Origin: Planctomycetota bacterium
GTDB taxonomy: Bacteria > Planctomycetota > Planctomycetia > Pirellulales > Lacipirellulaceae
NCBI GenBank assembly: GCA_013152205.1
Contig: JAADGV010000009.1
Coordinates: 36,301 to 100,300, forward strand
DNA length: 64,000 bases
Direction: 5' to 3'
Shown: piece by piece, positions 42,789-52,000 of the stretch
Position numbering within the stretch: position 1 is the first letter of the stretch
Layout of the letters: every line of letters starts with the position of its first letter
The notes under the pieces: generated by a model
Databases searched by the model: none
The model's input: only the letters and a program-made list of their open reading frames with translations
What the model was told of the DNA's origin: nothing
Translations under genes and position numbers: made by a program

Positions 42789-44828
42789 ATGAAGCACTTC
42801 GTTTTGGCGGTGATTGTTTGGGCCGTCTGTGTTGGTGCGGTGGTTCCGTCTTCTTGGGTTTCGGCGTGTGCGGCGGAAAGCAATTTTTTAATTGGCTGCG
42901 GCAGCGCCGACATCACAGGCCCTGCTGCCGGTTTTCCGCTGGTGGGGTTCGTTAAGGAAGGCCGCTACTCCAAGGGGATCCATCTCCGGCAGCGAGCGAG
43001 AGCATTTGTCGTCGCTGAACCCGATGGAGGAAAGCACCTCGCTTTCGTTTGTGCCGAACTTAGCTGGATAAACGCGGAAATCTATCGGCAAGTTCTTGAG
43101 CGGTTGCAGGGCCGATATCAAGATTTGTACGCCCCAGAGAACGTCATTCTCAGCGCGACGCACACACACAGCGGTGCGGGGGGCTTCTGGCGTTATGGGG
43201 CCGATGGGCCACTGGGAAAAGGCTTTTTTCACGAGTACGAAGAGGCCATTGTGGCTGGGATTGTGTCTGCGATCGACGCGGCCCACCAGCAGCTTCAGCC
43301 GGGCCGAATTCTAGTTGCCCGGGGTGATGTCGAGGATGGGGGTGCCCAGCGATCGAGCGTCGCCTATCGGAACAATCCGCCGGAAGAACGTGCCCTCTAT
43401 CGAACCGATACCGATACCGAAATGACGTTGCTGAAATTTGTCGGCAAATCGGGTGAGAAAGAATTGGGGGCGTTCAATTGGTTTGCCGTCCATCCGACGT
43501 CGATGACCTTCGACAATTACCTCATCTCGGGCGATAGCAAAGGTTACGCCGCGTTGACGTTTGAGCGCAGGAAAGGTGTTACGTACGGCAAGCAAAACGA
43601 GTTTGTCGCGGCCTTTGCTCAAAGCAATTGTGGTGACGTGACTGGCAATCTCAATCTCAACAACACCGGCCCGGGCAAAGACGAATTCGAGAGTACCCGG
43701 ATTATCGGACAGCGGCAATTCGATGTCGCTTGGCAGCTCTACAACGATGCCTCCGAAGAACTAGTCGGGTCGATCGACGTGCGACATGTGACCATCGATT
43801 TTTCAAACTTGACCGTTGAGCATGAGTTCACTCAGGCGGGCACCGTGACGACCGCAGCAGCAGCCTACGGCTACTCGTTTGCGGCTGGGTCGACTGAAGA
43901 TGGCGGTGGACACCCACTGTTCCGAGAGGGAATGAAAGAGCGAAACATAGCGATTGACCTTTTTGCGAATCAATTGTTTCCCGACTTCCGCCCCGACGAC
44001 CGCTTACGGGAACTCCAGAAGCCGAAGGTGATTCTCTTTGCTCCCGGGGCGTCGAAAAAAGCTACCGGGCTGAGTCATTTGCTTCCGCTCGCCATTTGTC
44101 GCATCGGTCAACTGGTGTTGGTGGTTGGCCCGGCGGAGTTCACCACGATGGCAGGCCGGAGGATTCGCCGCTCGGTGCAAGAGGCGTTGGGCGATACAGC
44201 CAAATACATTGTCATCGCAGGTTACTCAAACGACTACGCCGGCTACGTTGGCACGCGCGAAGAGTATGAGATGCAGCAGTACGAAGGTGGCCATACCTTG
44301 TTCGGCCCCTGGACGCTGGCCGGCTATCAGCAGGAATACGTGAAGCTGGCACGGGCGATGGCCAGCGGCGCGGCCCCCGACCAAGAACAACAACACGAAA
44401 ACCCTCAGCCGGTGGTCAAGCGGCGATCGATTTTCGTCGGGCCAGATGTTCCTCCGGAGGGTTCGGCTTTTGGAGAAGTTGCCTCGCAGCCCAAACCTTC
44501 CTATCTCAAGGGCCAGCGATTGGAGGTCGCGTTTTGGACGGGGCACCCGAGGAATTCTTTTCAAACGGGCGGAAACTACTTCACCGTCGAGCGGCAGGCG
44601 AAAGATGGCTGGGTGGCGGTTGCTACGGATGCCGATTGGGAAACCCGCTGCCGCTGGCAGCCTAGCCGCGACGCTTCTCAACCTTGTCAAATCATCATTG
44701 CCTGGCACATACCCGATGGTGCCGAGTCGGGGGAGTACCGGATAGTCCATCACGGGCGGTATCGCTTAGAAGCGGATGCTAAGCCGCAAGCGTTTGATGG
44801 AACCACACGGCTGTTTCGTGTTGAGTGA
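42789..44828 (+). CDS. Neutral/alkaline ceramidase family protein, secreted
   Basis: 679 residues. A signal peptide (about 1-29) is followed by the ceramidase catalytic domain (about 33-520: GCGSADITGPAAG, SATHTHSGAGGFW with zinc His, NWFAVHPTSM) and a C-terminal Ig-like domain (about 560-679). The usual nucleophile motif NxGDxSPN reads NCGDVTGN (280-287): Thr285 replaces the catalytic Ser and the Pro is lost. The family hydrolyses the amide of ceramide; this member may use Thr, have another substrate, or be inactive. Confidence 0.88.
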   Translation: MKHFVLAVIVWAVCVGAVVPSSWVSACAAESNFLIGCGSADITGPAAGFPLVGFVKEGRYSKGIHLRQRARAFVVAEPDGGKHLAFVCAELSWINAEIYRQVLERLQGRYQDLYAPENVILSATHTHSGAGGFWRYGADGPLGKGFFHEYEEAIVAGIVSAIDAAHQQLQPGRILVARGDVEDGGAQRSSVAYRNNPPEERALYRTDTDTEMTLLKFVGKSGEKELGAFNWFAVHPTSMTFDNYLISGDSKGYAALTFERRKGVTYGKQNEFVAAFAQSNCGDVTGNLNLNNTGPGKDEFESTRIIGQRQFDVAWQLYNDASEELVGSIDVRHVTIDFSNLTVEHEFTQAGTVTTAAAAYGYSFAAGSTEDGGGHPLFREGMKERNIAIDLFANQLFPDFRPDDRLRELQKPKVILFAPGASKKATGLSHLLPLAICRIGQLVLVVGPAEFTTMAGRRIRRSVQEALGDTAKYIVIAGYSNDYAGYVGTREEYEMQQYEGGHTLFGPWTLAGYQQEYVKLARAMASGAAPDQEQQHENPQPVVKRRSIFVGPDVPPEGSAFGEVASQPKPSYLKGQRLEVAFWTGHPRNSFQTGGNYFTVERQAKDGWVAVATDADWETRCRWQPSRDASQPCQIIIAWHIPDGAESGEYRIVHHGRYRLEADAKPQAFDGTTRLFRVE

Positions 44829-44895
44829 TTGCAACTTGGCGGCGCGTAGATTACCAATCAACAACCACCGGCAAGGCTGGTGGATTAACTAGGAT

Positions 44896-45795
44896 TTAGG
44901 AGCGCCACGCTAGCGTTTGCGACTCGCCGTTCCAGGGGTGTTTGTCGTCGGTCGTACGAGTGGTGAGCGTGATGCCGGTGGCTGTTAGGTGGGCGATGGT
45001 CCAGCCGGTGGTCGACTGCTCTGGGTAGGCAACGTAGGACGTTGCTGGCATGTTGAGGATGTGGATTCCTTTGTGCTTGGCGATGGTGCGGTCGTGGATG
45101 TGGCCGTGGATGTATGCTTTGACGTGCCGGCGCTTGGCAAAGATGTCCCAAACTTCGTTGGAGTCGAGCAGTCCGCCCGGGAAATGAATCTGATCTCCAC
45201 CAAACTGCGGGTTGTGATGCGCCATAACGATCGCAGGTTTTTCGGCATGGGCGTCAAGGGCTTTCGCCAGCCAGGCTCGCTGCTCCGGTCCGATGGTGCC
45301 CGGAGTGACCATGGTTTCTTTTAGCGAGTCGAGCAGGAAGAAGTTGGCAAACTTTGTTTTCACCAAGGAGATGTGCCGCGATTCGACCGGTGGCGCCGAG
45401 GGGCGTTCTTCCTTCAGCACGTCATAAAATGCTTCGCGATTATCGTGGTTGCCAAGCGTCAGGTGAAGGTCGATGTTTGCCTCGCGTAGTGGAGCGAGTA
45501 GTTTTGCGAGATGGCGATAGTCACCCGGCTGACCGTCTTTGAGGGCGAGGTCGCCATTGATCAACACACAGGCGGGTTTGCGATCGAGCCCCACTAGCTC
45601 GCCGACGACCTGGCGAAGATGGCTCGGGATCGGCGAGTCGGGCGGATGCTTTTCGCCAATGTGCGTGTCGTTCAACAGGTAGACAAGGTCGCTTTCGACC
45701 TCACGGCCGAATGCTTCCGCCGAGCAAGTAACGAGGCCGGCTCCTACGGTGAGTAGGAACTGTCGTCGGTTCTGAGCGGGTAGATGGATTGGCAT
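44896..45795 (-). CDS. Tat-exported metallophosphoesterase
   Basis: 299 residues from the ATG at 45795. The N-terminus has a twin-arginine signal (NRRQFLL, Arg10-Arg11) and a hydrophobic core. Calcineurin-type motifs are complete: DTH (43-45), NGDLAL, GNHDN, MAHHNP and HGHIHDR. Two metal ions would be bound; substrate unknown. An in-frame ATG 84 nt earlier exists, but the extra residues come from a GC-skewed repeat tract. Convergent with the ceramidase gene. Confidence 0.85.
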   Translation of the reverse strand: MPIHLPAQNRRQFLLTVGAGLVTCSAEAFGREVESDLVYLLNDTHIGEKHPPDSPIPSHLRQVVGELVGLDRKPACVLINGDLALKDGQPGDYRHLAKLLAPLREANIDLHLTLGNHDNREAFYDVLKEERPSAPPVESRHISLVKTKFANFFLLDSLKETMVTPGTIGPEQRAWLAKALDAHAEKPAIVMAHHNPQFGGDQIHFPGGLLDSNEVWDIFAKRRHVKAYIHGHIHDRTIAKHKGIHILNMPATSYVAYPEQSTTGWTIAHLTATGITLTTRTTDDKHPWNGESQTLAWRS

Positions 45796-45967
45796 GGCAG
45801 GAAAAGGGGAAAGGGGGTTAGGGGCTGGGGGGGAGAGTAATTCTAGTGCAAATTTTGAAACACTGCGACTGATTGACATGCTTTGACGGCGGCGAAATAC
45901 GATTTCACGATACGGAAAATCTTGAACTACCCTAGAAAATCAGGGTACTCCCCCGAAAATCGTTGTC

Positions 45968-45996
45968 TTGGGGAGTTGGCGGTTTAGGCGTACAAT
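45968..45996 (+). promoter_or_regulatory. Candidate promoter of the giant uvrA
   Basis: TTGGGG (45968-45973), a 17-nt spacer and TACAAT (45991-45996). The start of transcription would be near 46003. No LexA-type operator was recognised. The stretch 45796-45967 otherwise shows only the GC-skewed repeat tract near 45805-45840. Confidence 0.5.
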
Positions 45997-46071
45997 GGTT
46001 GGTTCGCGCTTTCGGGCGCATTATTGATTTTTCTCGATTCCATTGATCTTAGACCTCGATTGCACGGACGT

Positions 46072-49000
46072 ATGCCCGCTTCAGATATCACGATTAAAGG
46101 CGCTCGCGAGCACAATCTCTGCGACGTCGATCTTGTTTTGCCGCGAAATAAGCTGATCTGCCTGACCGGTGTGTCGGGGAGCGGCAAGAGTTCGTTGGCG
46201 TTCGACACGTTGTATGCCGAGGGGCAGCGGCGGTATGTCGAGAGTCTGTCGACGTTTGCCCGACAGTTTTTGGGTCAAATGCCCAAGCCGGATGTGGATC
46301 ATATCAGCGGGCTGAGCCCTTCGATTTCGATCGCTCAGAAATCGGCTGGCAGCAATCCGCGTTCGACGGTCGGCACGATTACCGAAATTTATGATTTCCT
46401 ACGCGTTCTCTATGCAAGAGTGGGCCAAGGGCATTGCTCTCAATGCAGCCGTCCGATCACGGCTCAGTCGCGCGAGCAGATTGTTGCGCGAATTTTGGGT
46501 CAGCCGGCGAAAACTAAGTTTGCGCTGCTTGCGCCGATTGTTCGTCAGCAGAAGGGCGAGTTCCGCGATTTGTGCGACGATCTGTTGAAGCAAGGTTTTG
46601 TACGTGCGCGGGTCGATGGTGAAATCGTGCAGTTGACGGACGACTTGTTGCTCGATCGTCAAATGCGGCACGATATCGAAGTGGTGGTCGACCGATTGGT
46701 GAATGGGCCGAGCATTCGTAGCCGACTTGCCGAGGCGGTTGAGTTGGCGCTGAAGGTTGGGCAAGGAAATATTATCGTTGCGGTGGATCACGGTGATGCG
46801 GTCGCGACCGAAGATGAAGAAACAAGAACACGCCAACAGCGAAAGAGGGGCATCGAAGGCGACGTAGTTCTTTCGGCCGATTATGCCTGCAACCATTGTG
46901 GGCTGAGCTTTCAGCCGCCATCGCCGCAGTTATTTAGTTTTAATAGTCCGCAAGGGATGTGTTATGAGTGCGACGGCTTGGGGCAGATGTTTAGCTTCGA
47001 TCCGACGAAGCTTGTTACCTCGCCCGAGAAGTCGGTGGCGCAGGGATGCATCGAACTGATTGGCAAGTGGAAGGACTTGGGGCGTTGGAAGCGACATATC
47101 TATAAGGGAGTTGCCGAGAGCATCGAGCGGAAGCAGGAGTTGGCTGCAGGAACGCTTTCGGAAACGCCTTGGGCGGAGTTGTCGACCGAGCATCAGTATC
47201 TTTGGTTGTGGGGGGCAGGCGAGGAACACATCACGTACACCTGGCGAGCCGGGAAGAACTCGCAGAAGTATGGCGGTACGTTCGATGGGCTGATTCCTGA
47301 GCTGCTGGAGAAATATCGCGGGGCGAAGAGTAAGTCGCTGATTGCCAAACTCGAAAAATTTATGAATGTGATCGGCTGCCCCGACTGTTTAGGGCAACGC
47401 CTTAACCCGCAGTCGCGGGCGGTGCGTCTGACGACTGCTCATAAGGGTTTTGCGGAGCAGCCGGAGCTTACTTTGCCGGAGGTGAGTGAGTTGCCGATCG
47501 ACGAGGCGGCTGAATTTTTCAGCAAGCTGGTACTCGACAAGACGGGGCAGAAGATTGCCTCGGAAGTTTTGAAGGAGATTCGCGGGCGGCTCGGTTTTTT
47601 GATCAATGTGGGGCTGGAGTATCTTTCGCTGCATCGGACGGCACCGACCCTCTCGGGCGGCGAGACGCAACGGATTCGATTGGCGGGGCAAATCGGCTGT
47701 GGGCTGGTGGGGGTGCTTTATATTCTCGACGAGCCTTCGATTGGTTTGCATCCGCGTGATAACGATCGGCTGCTCGCCACGCTCGAACGACTGCGAGATC
47801 AGGGCAACACGGTCGTAGTGGTCGAGCACGACGAAGACACGATGCGTGCTGCCGACGAGATTATCGACTTTGGCCCGGGGCCTGGGGTGCGCGGTGGCGA
47901 GGTGGTTGCGCATGGCAACCTCGAAAAGATCATGAAGTCGAAAAGGAGCGTGACCGGGGCGTTTTTGTCGGGCCGGCGGAAGATCGAAGTGCCAAAGAAG
48001 CGGAGAGTGTGGAAGGGAGGGCAAACAGCTTCGGGTAATGACGAAATCCGAATGACGAATGACGAATTCCCAACGCTTCGCTTGGTGGGTGCGCGTCACA
48101 ACAATCTAAAGAACATTGACATCGAGATCCCGTTGGGGACGTTTGTTTGTCTGACCGGGGCGAGCGGTAGTGGGAAGAGTTCGATTTTCTCGGACATCTT
48201 GGTCGAGTCGCTACGGCGCGATCTTAATGGGGGCAAAGGGTCGCCGGGCGATCATGATCGCATCGAGGGGCTTGAGCATCTGGATAAGATGATTGCGATC
48301 GACCAGTCGCCGATCGGTCGGACGCCTCGCTCGAATCCGGCGACGTATATTAAGGTGTTCGACGAGATCCGCAGTCTTTATGCTCTGCTGCCCGAGTCGA
48401 AACGGCGTGGCTACAAGCCAGGGCGGTTTAGTTTTAATGTTGCCGGCGGTCGGTGCGAAGCTTGCAGTGGCAACGGCTCGAACAAGCTGGAGATGGATTT
48501 TCTGGCGGACGTTTGGATTACTTGCAATGTGTGCCAGGGGCACCGTTTTAATCACGAGTCGCTGCAAGTTCAGTACAAAGGCAAGTCGATCGCTGAAGTG
48601 CTAGAGATGGACGTTCAGCAGGCGCTCGAGCACTTCGAGAACATTCCGAAAATCAAGCAGAAGCTAGAAACACTACATGCGGTCGGACTGGACTACATGA
48701 AGCTAGGGCAGCCTTCGCCAACGCTTTCGGGCGGCGAGGCACAACGCATCAAGTTGGCACGAGAGCTGGTTAAAAAGTCGACGGGCAAGACGCTTTATAT
48801 GCTCGACGAGCCGACCACCGGATTGCATTTTGCCGATATCGAGTTGCTGCTGAAGGTGCTGCACGATTTTGTTGATGCGGGGAATACGGTGCTTGTGGTC
48901 GAGCATAATCTGGACGTGGTGAAAACGGCGGATTGGATTATCGATGTTGGGCCCGGGGGGGGGAAGTTTGGTGGCGAGGTGGTGGCGACAGGTACGCCGG

Positions 49001-52000
49001 AAGGAATTGTTGAAGGAATTCGCAATTCGCAATCCGAATTCGTTTCTCATACGGCGATTGCTTTGGCCCCGCATTTGAATGAGAACGGCGGGGCGCGAGC
49101 ACAGGCGGTTGCCGACAAGGCTAAGGGGAAGCGTCCGCAGGTGAAGCCGGCGACGCATATCGTTGTCGAAGGTGCTGAGGAGCACAATTTGCGGAATGTT
49201 AGCGTAAAGATTCCGCGGGATGAGTTCACCGTTTTCTGCGGACCGAGCGGTAGCGGAAAAAGTTCGTTGGCGATGGATACGATCTATGCCGAGGGACAGC
49301 GCCGGTATGTTGAGAGCTTGAGTTCTTATGCCCGACAGTTTATCGGGCAGTTGCAGAAGCCTCGAGTGGAGTCGATCGAAGGGCTTTCGCCAGCGATCGC
49401 CATCGAACAGCGGACGACAGGGCATTCGCCGCGCTCGACCGTGGGCACGGTGACCGAGATTTATGATTATTTTCGCATCCTGTTATCACGGCTCGGCCAG
49501 ATGCACTGCCCAGATTGCGATGTGCCGGTGGGTACGCAATCGGCAGACGAGGTGATCGATGCGATTCTCGATTTGCCGGAGGGAACCAAGCTTTATCTGA
49601 TGGCTCCGGTCGAACTTGCGGCGGGTCAGCGTTACGAAGATCTTTGGCAGATGTTGAATACGAACGGTTATGTTCGGGCGCGAGTCGATAATCAGACGTA
49701 TGAATTGAACGCCATGCCGACGGTTGATCGTCGTCGCAAGCACAAGGTGGAGGTGATCGTCGATCGAGTAACGATTCGCAAATCGGGCCGGGCACGCTTG
49801 GCCGATAGTGTGGAAAATGCGTTGGCGCTGGGTCGCGGTGTGTGCCATACGGCGATCGCGAATACCAAAGTGCCCGAAAAGCGTTGGGAAACGAAGGTGC
49901 ATAGCCAACACTTGGTGTGCAGCGATTGTGGGCGGAGTTTCGAGCCGCTTTCGCCGCACCATTTTTCGTTTAACAGTACGCTAGGCTGGTGCTCGGCGTG
50001 CGAGGGCTTGGGCAGCGAAGTCGGAGCCGATCCGGCGGCTTTCTTACGAGGCACGCAGTTGACGCTAGCCGAAGGCGCGGTGTTGGCTTGGCCGGGCGTC
50101 GAGCAGCCGATGTTTGGACCGATGCTGACGGCACTTTCTGAGTATACCGGTTTGCCGACGGATGTACCGTTCGATCAGCTTTCGCCCCGGCATCGTCGCG
50201 TGGTGCTGTACGGGACTGGTGAGGAATGGATTGAGGTAAAGCCGAAAGCGGAAAGGGGAAAGCGGAAAAAAGCGAAAACTCTCGGCTTTCCACTTTTCAC
50301 TTTCCGCTTTCAATACAAAGGTCTCTACCCGGCTTTGGAGGAGGCTGCGCGGCTTTCGCCTCGGCTGCGTGCTCGGTTGGATCATTTGGTGGACGAGATC
50401 GAATGTAGCGAATGTGGTGGGAGTCGGTTGCGGGATGATGCGTCGGCGGTGCGTTTTGCAGGGCGAACGATCGGCGAGTATTGCCGCCTGCCGTTGGGCG
50501 AATTGTTGAAAGAAGTGAAGAAGTGGAAGCTCGGGGCAGCCGAGCGCAAAGTGGCCGGCGATCTGGCTCGGGAGATCATCAACCGGCTGACGTTTTTGGT
50601 CGATGTGGGATTGGAGTATCTGACCGTCGGTCGATCGGCACCCACTTTGTCTGGCGGCGAGTCGCAACGGATTCGTTTGGCAAGCCAAGTGGGCAGCGGG
50701 CTGTGCGGGGTACTTTATGTGCTCGACGAACCAACGATCGGTTTGCATCCTCGCGACAATACCCGACTGATTGCAGCGTTGCATAAGCTCCGCGACTTGG
50801 GCAACACGCTATTGGTGGTGGAACACGATCGCGATGTGGTGGAGAGCGCGGATGGCTTGCTCGATTTCGGTCCGGCTGCGGGGCGACTCGGTGGCGAGAT
50901 TGTTGCCCGGGGCACGCCTGCGGAGGTAGCGAAACGTCGCAAAAGCGTAACCGGTCCGTATTTGTCGGGCAAAAAGGCGATTGGAGTGCCGAAGAACAGA
51001 CGAATGCAGAGTTCGGATTGCGGATTGCGGAATAAGAAGAAGAACTCAGGCTCAAAAAAATCCGCATTCCGAACTCCGAATTCCGAATTTCCAATGCTTC
51101 GCATCCTCGGTGCTCGGCATCACAACCTGAAGAATATCGATGTTCAATTTCCGCTAGGGACGTTGACGGCTGTGACGGGGGTGTCGGGTAGCGGAAAAAG
51201 TTCGTTGGTGCAGGACATTCTTTACAACCAGTTAGCTCGATCGTTGCATCGGGCTAGTACGAACCCGGGGGCGCACGATCGACTGGTGGGCGTCGAAAAT
51301 ATTGACAAGGTGATTCGCGTCGATCAGCGAGCGTTGGGCAACACGCCAACTTCGAACCCGGCAACCTATACCGGCGTGTTTGAACTGATTCGGCAGTTGT
51401 TTGGCCAGTTGCCCGAGGCGAAGTTGCGGGGCTATTCGGCTCGCCGGTTCAGCTTCAACGTGCCAGGCGGGCGTTGCGACGCCTGCGATGGTGCGGGGCA
51501 GCTTTGCATCGAGATGCACTTTTTACCGGATGTTTGGGTCGACTGCGATACTTGCCATGGCAAACGGTACAGCCCCGAAACGCTAGAGGTGCGCTACCGT
51601 GGGCGGTCGATTGCTGATGTGCTGGGAATCTCGTGCAGCGAAGCGTTGGAGTTGTTTGAGAATATCCCAAAAATCCGCCGCATCTTACAGACGTTGTGCG
51701 ACGTTGGGCTTGGGTACGTGTCGCTTGGCCAGAGTGCAGCAACGCTTTCGGGCGGCGAGGCGCAGCGGGTAAAACTGGCTTCGGAGTTGGCTCGACCGGA
51801 TACCGGAAAAACGCTCTACATTCTTGACGAGCCAACCACCGGTTTGCACTTCGACGACATCGCCAAGCTGCTTGATGTGTTGCATCGATTGGTCGACTTG
51901 GGCAACACGGTGGTGGTGATCGAACATAACCTGGACGTTATCAAGCAGGCCGACTGGGTCATCGACATTGGCCCCGAAGCGGGCAGCGGCGGTGGAGAAG

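Noticed and set aside
45968..46071. LexA-type SOS box before the giant uvrA
   Set aside because: No palindromic operator overlapping the candidate promoter could be found.
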